A stretch of 64,000 nucleotides of DNA from Micrasema longulum (taxonomy: Eukaryota; Arthropoda; Insecta; Trichoptera; Brachycentridae): assembly GCA_022494885.1 (NCBI GenBank), contig JAGVSM010004908.1, forward strand, positions 186,001-250,000, in the 5' to 3' direction. Each line of letters begins with the position of its first letter. Position 1 is the first letter of the stretch. The notes beneath the pieces are model-generated. The model saw nothing but the letters and a program-made list of their open reading frames with translations, did no database searches and was not told the origin of the DNA. The translations under genes and the position numbers were made by a program. Below are positions 43,690 to 54,606 of the stretch, in pieces.

Positions 43690-43980
43690 CTAGTATGAAC
43701 TTTTTCAAATTCAATTTTCCGCACCTAATAGTGCATATGGCACTGCACTAGTACACCAATCGCAGCGTATCATGATATTCTTTGTTGATTTTGAAGAAAT
43801 GACCAGTCTTACGCTTCAGGTACCAGTCCAGGGAATATGAGATATTGTTGTGTAAAAACACCCTTTAAAATTAATATTTCATATTTCATATTATGTTAAC
43901 CATGTCTGGAATCAAACCCGTGACCTCTTGCATGGTAGGCAAACGCGCTGACCGCGCACCACGTGGCCTAAAATAATGAA
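43690..43980 (-). mobile_element. SINE-A copy
   Basis: On the minus strand: GGCCACGTGGTGCGCGGTCA, TGCCTACCATGCAAGAGGTC, B box ACGGGTTTGATTCCAG, then GGACTGGTACCTGAAGCGTA, AGACTGGTCAT and CTATTAGGTGCGG. It is collinear with the 7.55 kb copy and keeps a better B box. Confidence 0.7.
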
Positions 43981-44426
43981 TATGCATGGAAAATACTCGA
44001 GTTTTATGTACGGCTTTCTAATAGGTTTTCCATCTCCGTTGAAATACCAATAAATCTTCATTAACTCCAGAGACTGATCTTAATATATATATGAGTCAGT
44101 AAATAAAGAAATAAATACATAAATAATAAAATCTTGCACTTATCTACAAATATTTGCCATTACTCCATTAGTTTTAAACATACTCGTAATACTAACAATA
44201 TCTTTAAAAAAACGACGTTAAATCAGATTCCCAATACTGTGTCAATATATTTCTATATCAAAATTAAGCTTTTTATTTTGAAAAATAAAATTGTGTTTTT
44301 TTTATTTATTAAGAATATCATCCATTCAATGGGTACCCCGTGCTGAGGAAAACTTTGTACACAATTTTGAAACATGTCCAAAATATATATTTACCCAAAG
44401 TTTACCTTTACAATTATCTTAAATGT
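43981..44426. other. No gene seen
   Basis: AT-rich; the 70-codon ORF at 44134-44346 is Ile/Lys/Phe-rich and was not accepted. Confidence 0.4.
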
Positions 44427-44880
44427 AACAAATTACAACAGGGATGGAGAATACCTTAAATAAGGGAATATAGAAGTCTAGATATTTACAGGGCTTATGA
44501 CCTGTCATTGGCTGGTTTAAGTCGCCACTTTACACACTGTGTAACATTCACCATTTTGCCTATGTTTAAACATCCATATTTCTTTATTTTTCCATTTGTT
44601 GATTTTAGTGAAGTTAAAGAGCCGGAAACCTTTATAGTTGAGAAGAGTTTCTTTTGACTGAATTATTTCACATACTAGGCAATGCCTGAAAACAATTTTT
44701 CTATTTTTCAACTTCTTCTTGGACCAGTTGGTTTCATTATAATATTTGAGTTTGTCCAAATGTTCGTAGACAAAAGACTGGATTTCAGCCCCTCGGGAGT
44801 CATTAAGATTAACAAATTACCACAAAATATGTAATTCTAGGCATTTACAGGGCTTGTGACCTGTCATTAACCCCTCACCT
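44427..44880 (+). repeat. 384-bp family, reference monomer
   Basis: One full monomer runs from AACAAATTACAACAGGGATG (44427) to the restart AACAAATTAC at 44811, giving a 384-bp period. It contains ACAGGGCTTATGACCTGTCA, the near-palindrome TTACACACTGTGTAA, TTGATTTTAGTGAAGTTAAA, TGGACCAGTTGGTTTCATTA, GAGTTTGTCCAAATGTTC and a CCCCTCGGGAG hairpin. A truncated second monomer follows to about 44880. It has no coding capacity; the 80-codon minus ORF is incidental. Confidence 0.85.
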
Positions 44881-45334
44881 CTCAGGATTTCCTCAAAGCC
44901 TCGGTTTTTTATTATTAAAAAATAAGGTAACATTCCACATCTTTTTTTAAAATAAATTAAACGCAAACAAACGTATTAAAAAATAATTATTTTTAACTAC
45001 AGTATCATAGGACGCAGTAAAAAAATCATAAACTTATATACTTTTTTTATTGTAAAAAATTAAACACAAATGGGATCTGTATCGTTGGAAAAATACAAAA
45101 ACATAAGTATGTAAACGAAAATTAAAACATATTTGATATATACAATATTTGATTATGACAAATATAATTAAAAATATGTTTAATTACAATAAGAGAACGG
45201 GCCTTGATTTAAGAATGACTCTATGGGTGAACCGAGGCAGAGGATCCAAATACCACCCCCGTAAGGGAAGGTCAAAACAAGAGAACGTGTGCGTTCTGTG
45301 TAAAACCACCTTGTAAGCAAATATTTTATGTCTA
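44881..45334. other. No gene seen
   Basis: AT-rich, with a GC-richer patch at 45190-45320 that leads into the SINE and may be part of it. Confidence 0.35.
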
Positions 45335-45475
45335 CCTCGCAGAAATCCAACCCCGAACCCCAAGTATGGTAGGCGTTTGCGCCAAGTATTGTGATACAAA
45401 GAGAATTCTTCTCTGCCTAACTGTATTTTTCATCTGCCTGGACACAGACATGTTATGCGCAGAAAACCTGATCCT
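45335..45475 (-). mobile_element. SINE-A fragment
   Basis: On the minus strand: TGTCCAGGCAGATGAAAAAT, then a damaged tRNA-like head (TTGGCGCAAACGCCTACC) and CTTGGGGTTCGGGGTTGGAT in place of the B box. The order fits the long form of SINE-A. Confidence 0.5.
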
Positions 45476-45734
45476 GGACAGAGTCATATCACTCAAGCGA
45501 TACCAAATAAAAACTTTTAAACTAGAGAAAATATAATTGATCGATAATCAAATAACCTAGCAATAAAACCCATTTTACAGTTTTTTACTGTGGAAAGTCA
45601 CCCTGTGCCTAGTATATTCATTCTTCTCTCTCCCCCCCTTCCCCACCCCCAACCATCAATCACCACCACACAATATTAAAGATTTTTATAATAGATAATC
45701 AGTGTGCGGTAGTGTTAGCTAGTAAAGGCATGTG

Positions 45735-45865
45735 GCATATCAGCACGTTGGTTTAAAATTTTTGGGCGAACTTTATGGTGAAGGTATCAGTATCTGAGTG
45801 CGCCTCGAAACCAGGAAACATAAAAATGTCGGTTGGTAGTTGCAAACATTTTTTACAAACATTTA
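45735..45865 (+). repeat. Dispersed repeat, copy 2 (pair with 22.78 kb)
   Basis: ATATCAGCACGTTGGTTT and GGAAACATAAAAATGTCGG correspond to blocks at 22.78-22.90 kb in the same orientation. The class is unknown. Confidence 0.45.
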
Positions 45866-46385
45866 ATAAAATGTTTAACAACAACGTTAATGCTCGAAAT
45901 ATAAATAATGGAGACAATTTATAAAAATACAGTCAAAAGGTTGAGAATCACCTGATGTGTAGGGAAAATTGCCCTTAACTGGGGAAAATACGTATGGTGA
46001 CGTCACCAGACTGTCTGGAGGGATGTTTTATTTTACTAAATGTATTCGAACAGTTATAATCTCATAAACGGATCCCAAAATACTTAACTGTCTTTACGTT
46101 ATTGTCGTATCTTTTAAGATTGATAAATGTATCCCGATAGATCGTATTGTTTTTTGTTAGTAAAATTCTTTTGAAAATATTACTTTACACATTTAAAAAA
46201 AAAAAGAAAAACCGCTAAACTTATTCGTCAGAGGCTTGCAGGAGATAGGAAAATGACGATGTTTTTTTTCCGACTAAATTTACATTTACAAAACCTACAA
46301 TACGAACAAATTTGGTTTATTTATTTTTAAAAAACATACTATTCTTTTTACCCAAGATTTAGAAACAAAAATTAAACCCTGAAAT
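45866..46385. other. No gene seen
   Basis: AT-rich with no recognisable feature. Confidence 0.4.
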
Positions 46386-46800
46386 TACTTATTACAACAG
46401 AGATGAAGAACATTTAAGAGAAGGTAATATAAAAGTCTAGGCATCTACAGGGCTTATGACCTGTCATTGGCTGGTTTAAGTGGCCACTTTACACTCTTTG
46501 TAACATTCACCATTCTGCCCATATTTGAACATCTACATTCCTTCAATTATTTCATCTGTTGATGTTTGGGAAGTTAATGAGCTGATGGTGAATAATAGAG
46601 AATGGTGAATGTTATACAGTGTGTAAAGTGACCACTTAAATCAGCCAATGACAGGTCATAAGCTCTGTAGATGCCTAGACTTTAATATTACCTTCGCTTA
46701 AATGTTCTTCATCCTTGTTGTAATATGTTCATGTTAACAGCTCCCCAGGGAGTTGAATCCAGTCCTTGTCTACAAAAATCTGGACAAACTCAAAATATTG
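46386..46800 (+). repeat. 384-bp family element, foldback form
   Basis: ATTACAACAGAGATGAAGAA opens a forward partial monomer (to about 46585). It then switches to an inverted partial monomer (GGTGAATGTTATACAGTGTG onward) and ends with the inverted terminal segment (GGACAAACTCAAAATATTG). CCTGAAATTACT just before and CCTGAAATAACT just after agree at 11 of 12 positions and may be a target duplication, though the right one also resembles part of the repeat. Confidence 0.7.
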
Positions 46801-46929
46801 CCTGAAATAACTCATTCAGTAAAAGTTTAAAGCAATCAAAAAATAAACGTATAAATCAAATTAAATAATAAAATATTTGAAAGAATTAATAAAATAAGAA
46901 AATCATAAAGTTAATGTTTCATATAATAA

Positions 46930-47485
46930 TTATAGATGCCCACACATACCGCCCACCGCATCTGAGGACATAAGTCTCTTTGGGGGTGCCCACATACAGG
47001 GAAAAGTTGCTAAATGCCGAACGAGAAAAACTACCCGCAGGAGCTCTCTGTAATCTGGTAGCCTTAGCATCTTTGTGATGTAATAAAGTAATCTAAAAGT
47101 ATATTATATGTATGACATTGGATTAAGAAAAGAGGGAAGTGAATTCTTCTCTGACGGATTAAATTGATTGGTCATAATCAATTCGGTGAAATGATAACAA
47201 AACTTTTTAAAAGCCTTGAAATTATTTTTGGAAGCCACCATATCTCCATGTCTGACAGGACCTATAACAGCGCCACGGATAGTAGCGAGAAGCTCGATAA
47301 TCGTAGAGAGGAGGAAAGGAACAAGACCACAGGATGTGTTTAAAAGACTGACTAGGATATCCGCAGCTGCACGAAGGGGAAAAACAATTGATAAAATTTA
47401 CCATGACCTGATAAAAACTACGTAGTCCAGTGATCTTGGATAACCAAAAAGATTTTAAGGGCTGACGGATTGAAGGATAAACAAT
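46930..47485 (-). pseudogene. R1/I-like LINE ORF2 C-terminus and 3' UTR
   Basis: On the minus strand, from about 47420, it reads NFINCFSPSCSCGYPSQSFK and HILWSC, a CxC...HxxxxC knuckle like those that close R1/I-type ORF2 proteins. A neighbouring frame continues TIIELLATIRGAVIGPVRHG, DMVASKNNFKAFKKFCYHFT and ELI. The GP...D+V.SxNxxAFxxF part fits the final segment of such proteins. At least one frameshift joins them. The 3' part (46930-47265) is shared with 36127-36480 in inverted orientation. It is a truncated, dead copy; the plus-strand ORF at 47216-47425 is its antisense. Confidence 0.5.
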
Positions 47486-47574
47486 AAAGGTAAACCTCAC
47501 TGAAGGAGAAGATTCCCATCGCGATTGCCAAGTATCACATAATAATTATTGCAAAAGTTATACTGAAGTAATTA

Positions 47575-47682
47575 TTTTACCCTTATGTAATTGATGATCT
47601 AAATACGCTGCATTTGATTTACCAATGCAATGCCCCATGCATCACTGGGTACAGAGAGAGGAATGATGATAAATATGTTTTT
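47575..47682 (+). mobile_element. SINE-A 3' end
   Basis: TTACCCTTATGTAATTGATG, GCCCCATGCATCACTGGGTA and AATGATGATAAATA match the 3' blocks and ATG-type tail of the 7.55 and 63.85 kb copies. Confidence 0.55.
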
Positions 47683-48065
47683 AAGCATATTGCGTTTTAA
47701 AGAGTAAACAGTAAATTGTAATATTTGATATTAGAAATACGATTTGTAGGGTGGCATAGAAAAAAACAAATCTTCATCACAGCGCAAAATGATCCGAATT
47801 TCGGGAAACTCTTAAAAATATTCTGTATTAGAATTAACCGCACAAAAGAAATCCGAAATATCGATATTCTGAACACATTTCCACCGTAAAACATGTTAAA
47901 AGATAAACGCCTAATTGTTATTTACTGCTTTGTGGATATATTCTTTTTCTTAGGCCGGGTTGTTTGATCATTGTACTTTAAAAACTAAAGCAATAGTTAT
48001 TTTTTTAAGTACACGGGAACCTCGTTTTACACGATTTCAAAATAAAACAGTCCACAAAATTTTAT
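47683..48065. other. No gene seen
   Basis: AT-rich with no recognisable feature. Confidence 0.4.
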
Positions 48066-48695
48066 TTTACACTAGCGGACCCGACAGACGTTGTCCTGCC
48101 CGAACGTTGGCTTGCCTGCTATTAGCTTGGAAAAATACTTTTCATTAATAAGTAGGCACCTAGGTACTTGTTAATGGTTGAATTCCAAAACATAAAATAA
48201 TTCAATTTCAAACATAGATTTTTTTTGCAAATGTCAAACTTGGCTCTTCTCACCAACAAAGATCCACTTTATACATGAGTACGATTTTCAATAATGTGTT
48301 TAATTTCAGTTAATATTATTTTGGTGTTACCAAAAATCCAGTAAAAAGAAATAAATGGGAAAAAATTATAAGGAATGTAAGGAAAAAATCTGATTGGATC
48401 CATAAAAAGCGAATGTTGTTTGTAAACATTCAAAAACAAACTTTTTGGAACACAAAAAAAATAACATCCTATCATTTTTTTGTAAATGCATTCTCGTCGA
48501 ATGCAACTCTGGTACCTCCATGAAAAAAAATATGAATGCTTCTTACTTTTTTGTTTCAGATTCGATTAAAAGTTTTAATATCTGCAAACACGCGCAGCGT
48601 AAAGATCTACATTTCGCTAAAAACCGCACGTAAATCGGTTTAGCCGTTTAGAAGTTCGGGGACATCGCATGTACAGAATAATTATATTTATAAAG
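48066..48695 (+). repeat. Dispersed repeat F, copy 1
   Basis: It starts CACTAGCGGACCCGACAGAC, contains CTTGGAAAAATACTTTTCAT and a CTCGTCGAATGCAACTCTGG block, and ends AAATCGGTTTAGCCGTTTAG before a TATATTTATAAAGAT tail. A near-full-length inverted partner lies at 61385-62110. Both end blocks are very common in insect genomes from memory, so this is a widespread interspersed repeat; its class is not settled from this window. Confidence 0.7.
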
Positions 48696-48704
48696 ATAAA
48701 TTAA

Positions 48705-48865
48705 CAATGCGTAATCCATACTAATATTATAAATGCGAAAGTATGTCTGTATGTTTGTTTGTGTTTCTTCCACGCCTCATCGGAGCGACCGATTGACATA
48801 CCTTTTTGCATTGGGATAGCCGGAGAGTTGAGAAGTAAAATAGGATACTTATTTTGTATCCTTCA
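48705..48865 (+). repeat. Second common insect repeat abutting F
   Basis: TCCATACTAATATTATAAAT, GCGAAAGTATGTCTGTATGT and TTTGTTTGTGTTTCTTCCACGC-like sequence form a pattern I remember as ubiquitous in insect DNA at the start of an interspersed repeat. Only one copy is visible here. Confidence 0.45.
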
Positions 48866-49019
48866 TTTTAAAAAAGTAAAATGAAAAAAAAAATTATCAA
48901 CAATAATATGTAATGCAATAGAATAACAACTTAGAAAAACATAGTTTAACAACACTAACATAACAGCAACACTAACAAAATGTCAATTTTGTTTTCTTTG
49001 ACAATCTGATAGACGGCAA

Positions 49020-49275
49020 AATAATTAAATTCTTAATTAATATGATTTGTGAATTACTTACACATGAAATGTGATCCCACCCTGTTTCTTTTTGATCCCA
49101 GCAGTATTTGTACTCGTAAAAACAACACAACACGGTAAAGTTGAATTCAAATCGGGAATTCTTAACTGAGCGACGTCTACAAAGGAACTAATGGTCAAAA
49201 CGTGAAACTACTCTATTTTTTTAAATTTGTTTGATTCGCGTATGCGGTATCTGGACTTAGTTCTATGGCTACGGT
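49020..49275 (-). repeat. Dispersed repeat G, copy 2
   Basis: Inverted partner of 40955-41245; GAGCGACGTCTACAAAGG, ACTAATGGTCAAAACGTGAA and CGCGTATGCGGTATCTGGAC are complementary to blocks there. Confidence 0.65.
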
Positions 49276-49849
49276 ATACGAGTACCTCATATTACATTGT
49301 TTCCGATTACAGTGTAAATCACTTTATCTATAACTTTCTTACTAATTTTAATTAATCTATTCAATCACTACCGCTCGAAAAGTGCCAATAATATGAAAAT
49401 GATCAGTGTCAGTGTTCGCAAGACTTGGTTTACTTTAAAACCACCATAATATATTATGTACACCACTTTGAATGACTGCTAATTTTATTGTTGTAATTTT
49501 TGAAGTGCTAGTAAAGTGATTTGACGTTTATTCTTATTGGTCTAATTTTAAATCATACCAAGAACATTACCACAGCCAATAATATTTATTTTTTCTCAAC
49601 CATAGACTTAAATATTCTAGTATTTTTTATACACCAGAAACAAAAATATTGAAGTGTTCAATCACCAAAGATTAAAGGATTATAATTAATATTTTATGCC
49701 ATATAATATCAATACAAATATAAAATATAGACTTAGTTTAAAATAATTAAAATAAATTTTGCTATAATAATACTACAAACCATAACAAAAAAGGATTCTA
49801 TTCAGGTATAAAATAAATCAATATTTTTAACCTAATTAAATAAATATTC
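49276..49849. other. AT-rich, possible 5' part of the LINE at 49.85 kb
   Basis: No coding seen. The region may include the LINE 5' UTR or unrelated DNA; the boundary cannot be set. Confidence 0.3.
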
Positions 49850-49852
49850 TAA

Positions 49853-51825
49853 AAATGTCGTTAACAGTGGATAATGATAACTCTAAATTTTCTTAATCAA
49901 TGAGACCAATTCCCAACCAGAAATTGCTACTGACTTTGTGAAAAGCATATCCTCGAAAATTTATCGATCAATCGCAATATTCGCGGAACCTACTTGCAGA
50001 GCGACCAAGGATCAAACGTTGAGGATATAAAACGATCTAATTGGTATACTTAAATGTCTAACTTGATAGCGGTAACAATGGATAATCTCAAAGGCTCCAT
50101 AAATGAAATCAATAAATACAATAAGTAAAAACCAGAAAATATTTCTCCTTCGAAAACCTGGAGCTCGGTTGCTTTAACGAATTCTTGCTGTATTAAAAAT
50201 AAAAATGTATCTCCCATTACTCAAAATAATGAGCCAGCATTTTTTGCAAGACCTGCAGTTATAATCCTTCCAAAAGACAAGTCAACTTTGTTGAAACACA
50301 ACCTTCAGAAAATCAAGAGTGTTATAAATTCGAAAAAAGTTGGAATCACAGATAATGGTATAAAAGAAATTAAACACGGCAGAGTAGAAATACATTTTAG
50401 TTTGAACGAAGAAGCAGTAAAAACCCTGGCGGAAACCGGTCAAAAAGCATCAGTTGCGGTTTATAAACTACTACGCATTACAATTCGTAGACTATCACAG
50501 GACCCTTCTTCCGAAGATATAATTAGCGCAATCCACCATCAGACCACCAATGAAACTGGGATATCTCTTGAGGGCTTAAAGAAAGTAATCTTCTCACACA
50601 AAACTGGCACTTGCACTGGAACATGCATTCGCATATATAGAGTTCCTCTACCTGTTTGACATTCATTGATTTTATATACCAAAATGGCCATGGATTGGCA
50701 ATTACAAAGTACTTGACTGAATAAATTTGTTGAAATGTGGACATTGCTAACTTTATGTTCAAATGTCAAGTCAAAACACCCTTCTCACTGCGGTAAAACT
50801 GATTACGACCGTGATGCATGTAATTAAAAGATTAAGTTTCCGTTTGTGCAACATGTAAATTTTTTAAAAACTCTACTAGATCTCAGGACAGCTCAGCTCG
50901 TCTAGCTGCAGAAAGACGTGAACTATCCCAAATATATTTTTAGACTAAATACCAACACCAAATTGTGCACTAATGACATTATGTATTCCTTTTATCAAAT
51001 GTCAAAAACTATAGACCAATATCAATATTATCTATTGTTCCAAAAATATTTGAATCTATTTCAAAGAAAAAAATAAAACTTGTTTTCAAATATGTGTTGA
51101 TTGATCAACAACATGGATTTCGAACTGCCAAATAAACTGCAACTAATCTGCTTTCTTATACTACTTCTATCACTTGTGCTCTTAAAGACAATCTTGAGGC
51201 TGATGCCCTTTATACAAACTTTTCTAAAGCTTTGATAAAGTCAATCACACAACTTTTCTGGCTTAATTACAAGCTATCGGGATAGGATATCCCTTTTTAT
51301 CATTTTTTAGGTCTTACCCAAGTGAACGAAAACATCTCGAATATGCTTCTCTAATTCAGTCTCCATTCTATAGAACTCATATTGACCTTATCGAGTCTGT
51401 CCAACACCGTTTTCTAAGAAAAATGGCATTGTTGCTTGGATTACAAAGAGGTTATTATTCTTATTTTGAAACAGGGCAATCTCTTAATCTGTCTTCATTG
51501 GAGAAACATAGAACTGAGATGTACCCTAAATGCACTTTCAAAATACTTAATGCTTTAAATGATGTCCCATCTCTGTTGTAATCAATTTCTTTTCATGTTC
51601 CCAACCATGTCACCAGAAGTCAAAATCTCCTATTTATTATATCATCTAAGAGCAACTTTTGTTTTTATGCCCCAATGTCCAGAATGTGTAGATTAGTCAA
51701 TTTATTTATCACACAACTTGGAATTTTTTGGAATAGATCTTCCGGTCCGGATCTGATATCTCAAATTGATTTTTGTACAAGGAAACCTGATTACCCTTGT
51801 TCTTATTCTTATTTTTAGATGTGAG
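49853..51825 (+). pseudogene. Jockey-like LINE with ORF1 and internally deleted ORF2
   Basis: ORF1 begins near ATG 49857 (MSLTVDNDNS) with several stops; the best frame (50288-50659, 123 codons) reads IKSVINSKKVGITDNGIKEI then RRLSQDPSSEDIISAIHHQT, matching the gag-like ORF1 of jockey-type elements. ORF2 remains include NYRPISILSIVPKIFESI, QHGFRTAK, a stop, TATNLLSYT and YTNFSKALIKS, the RT finger/palm region. It then jumps to LEYASLIQSPFYRTHIDLIE, SVQHRFLRKMALLLGL and YAPMSRMCRLVN, so the segment holding the YADD active site is deleted. It ends near 51825. Frameshifts and stops make it non-functional. The 58.34 kb fragment is the same family. Confidence 0.75.
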
Positions 51826-51909
51826 GGTCAGTGCTATGCAAGCTCCTGACGTCACTGCAACCTATGAAGATCTATTGTTACGGGTCTCCGTAAATAGTTC
51901 TCGCCCTTA

Positions 51910-52146
51910 ATCCCAGGGCTGGTATTCCAAACGCTTTCGCGGTCGTATTATCTCGTTTATTTTTGTATGTAAATAATTGTTTTCTCATGCAGCGAGAGTG
52001 GTTCAGAATAACACAACAGGTGTGGTATTCTGAACACAAAAGCGCGCGTAAAAAACGCATTTTTAACGCGTATTTACGTCCTAAATATACGCTAACAAAG
52101 CGAATTCTTCACGCGCAATTCCATTTAGAATACTGGCCCAGGTCTA
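51910..52146. mobile_element. Short TIR element, ~230 bp
   Basis: GGGCTGGTATTCCAAA at about 51916 and the reverse complement of the right end, GGGCCAGTATTCTAAAT, agree at most positions. Inside, GTTCAGAAT (52001-52009) and ATTCTGAAC (52027-52035) form another perfect inverted repeat, and GGTATTC recurs. The structure suggests a small MITE; target duplication and superfamily are not resolved. The overlapping 60- and 68-codon ORFs are artefacts. Confidence 0.5.
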
Positions 52147-53125
52147 TAAAGATCCTGCCTACTGTGTGAAAGGCGAGAGTATTTATTTTGCTGAATTTTT
52201 CCTTCCAAGCACAGATTCGTAAAGTATTGAGCTTTGAGGTGGGAGTGAATTAGGTATTAAATTAGAATTCTCAGAAAACGATGTTTGTTTTTTTTAAATA
52301 TTTTATGTTAGTTCCGCATATGGTTTTAATAAAATTTATCTAAGCAAAAGGAAAATTTATTTTATACGATCCTCAAAAGGCCATGTTGACTTTGCCAATA
52401 AACATATTATGAAGTTATTAATTTTGTTTAGAGAATATACGAGTACAGTCATACGTTTGATATGTTAAGTAACTAGCATTGAAATATTTTCGCCTCTAAA
52501 AAAATGAGTTGTTTGCAGTATTTCCAATTTTTCTTTTAATATGGAGAACTTCAAAAATATATTTGTTACCCTGAAAATATTTATTTCTTGGATTTCAAAA
52601 GAAATGTGTATTTTTGTGAAAAAATCAGTAAATTTAAAAAAGTAATATTCTTCTCATATCATTTAATTAAAATAAAAAAGAACCACATTTAATTAATGTA
52701 TTTCAATCGGTTGAGAGAAATAGTTTTTTTTTTATTATTTGAATCTAATTTATAAACTTTTGCAAATTGTACAAATATTCATTTAATAAAATAATGTTTA
52801 TTTTTAAAATTCATATTCCATTTTTAATGATAATATTTTAAACGTATTTTGTTATTTGTGTCTGTCTGGTAATTTATGATAAATTTCAGTCCTTGGTTTC
52901 AGAGATAATGTAGAACTATTACTAGTTCTTGGTTTATTAGTCTCGACTGTCCTCGCCTCCGTTCAAAATATTGTATATGATATTGTTCTGATATTTTCGT
53001 ATTGTGTGCGTTTTTTTGTTTAGTAAGTACCTATTTTAGTTTTAGTTCTATGTCTAGAATTACATCAGTGGGTAATTTACGAATACATTTTTAGGATTCT
53101 TGTTAGAAAAGTTTAGTTACACTAA
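52147..53125. other. No gene seen
   Basis: AT-rich with no recognisable coding or shared repeats. Confidence 0.45.
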
Positions 53126-53127
53126 AT

Positions 53128-53430
53128 TGTAACAACAGGGGAAGAAAATTACAACAGGATAGGAGAGCATATTAGAGAAGAAATATGGAAGTTAAGGCAT
53201 TTACATTTATTAATGAACAGTTTTTTCTGGTTGAGTAGCCACTTTATACACTGTGTGTGTAACACTCACCATTTTGCCTATGTTCGAACATCCACATTGC
53301 TTTAATTCTTCCATCTATTGATTTTAGTGAAGTTAAATAGCTGAAACCTTCATTGTTGTGAAGAGATTCATCTGATTTAATTATTTTACTCACAGGCAAC
53401 ACCTGAAAACAATTTTCAAATTGCCAAAAG
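53128..53430 (+). repeat. 384-bp family copy
   Basis: AATTACAACAGGATAGGAGA, AGTAGCCACTTTATACACTG, TTGATTTTAGTGAAGTTAAA and GCAACACCTGAAAACAATTT run in the order of the reference monomer; the terminal segment is missing and MITE-400 follows within about 20 bp. Confidence 0.75.
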
Positions 53431-53448
53431 ATCCATCCCAAAGAATTA

Positions 53449-53850
53449 CGGAAGAGGAAGTTTAGTGTCTTTTTTTTCTATTTTTATTTGTTCATAGAAT
53501 ATTAAACTTAGCCCAAAAAATTATATTATATCGTATTATCAGCGCTATGATTTTTAAAGTTTTGTATTTCTGAAATAACTCCGCGTGTGATGTCAGAGGT
53601 TGTTCTATGACAGTTCTTCCGATCGGTTCGTTTACGGTGACCAAACCGGATATCCTTCAAAGCTCTCATATCATTGGATGGTTCAGATGAACCACTAACG
53701 TCATTCAAAGTAGTGCGTTTTTATTTTATTTTTTTATTTTTTTCATCCATTTTTATGAAATTTTACCGTACAATTTAATGCTCTATTTTTTACCGCGCGC
53801 AAGAAAACATTTTTGTACCCAATTTCCCGTAGGGCTGAAGTTCCTCATTG
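53449..53850 (-). mobile_element. MITE-400, near-complete copy
   Basis: Reverse orientation: GAGGAAGTTTAGTGTC at the left, CTCCGCGTGTGATGTCAGAG, GACCAAACCGGATATCC, TTACCGCGCGCAAGAAAACA and CTGAAGTTCCTCATTG at the right. It is collinear with the inverse of the 26.25 kb copy. The 60-codon ORF is not a gene. Confidence 0.8.
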
Positions 53851-53864
53851 AATAATCTACGTAA

Positions 53865-54022
53865 TAATAAATCCAAGTTGTGTGATAAATAAATTGACTA
53901 ATCTACACATTCTGAATATTGGGGCATAAAAACAAAAGTTGTTCTTAAAAGATTTAATAAATAGCAGATTTTTAATTCTGGTAAGACGGTTGAGGACATG
54001 AAAAGAAATTGATTGCAACAGA
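53865..54022 (-). pseudogene. Fragment of the 49.85 kb LINE family, inverted
   Basis: The reverse complement matches 51566-51721 closely: CACCTCTGTTGCAATCAATT, TGCCCCAATATTCAGAATGT and GATTAGTCAATTTATTTATC. It encodes the FHV...TRxxNLLF...FYAPMxRMCRLVN piece of ORF2. Only about 155 bp is present. Confidence 0.75.
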
Positions 54023-54605
54023 GGTGGGACATTACTTATAGCGTATTTTGAAAATGCATATTATCAGATTAACCGTGGTTTTTTTTTTTTGGCTCTAGTA
54101 TTGTGGACGTATTTGTACTTATTGTTGTGAATAACTGTGGAAATCAATAAAATGATATATTAACAACCACCTTGAAAATAAATACATCGTCTTGGCCCTT
54201 TTAGGAATCATAACCGCGATCTTAATAATGCAACCTTCATGTATCATTTATTTTTACTTTTGTGCAGACACGGTTGCATACACGATATTTCCTAACGTTG
54301 AAGGCATCAAAAATAGGACACGAGTATTGGAAACAAATAAGAAATAACAAGGTTCTTACACCAACGTTTTTTCTAAGTTAATGGATCGCTATCCTAATAA
54401 AATTGTGCAATAATGCAAGCGTGCCCAGTGGTCATTTTTTAATTTGGATAATATTATTTATTTCTCTATTACGTAAAAACCCACGGGCGTAGCCAGGTTT
54501 TAGTATCAGGAAGGGGTACAAGGAAATAAAACTACTGAAAGTGCGTATATTTTATGAAAAATATGAAATATGTAAAAAAAAAAAAAATGTACATGTGATT
54601 ACATA
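54023..54605. other. No gene seen
   Basis: AT-rich with no recognisable feature. Confidence 0.4.
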
Positions 54606-54606
54606 T

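Noticed and set aside
47216..47425. 69-codon basic ORF
   Set aside because: Antisense of the minus-strand LINE ORF2 C-terminus at the same place.
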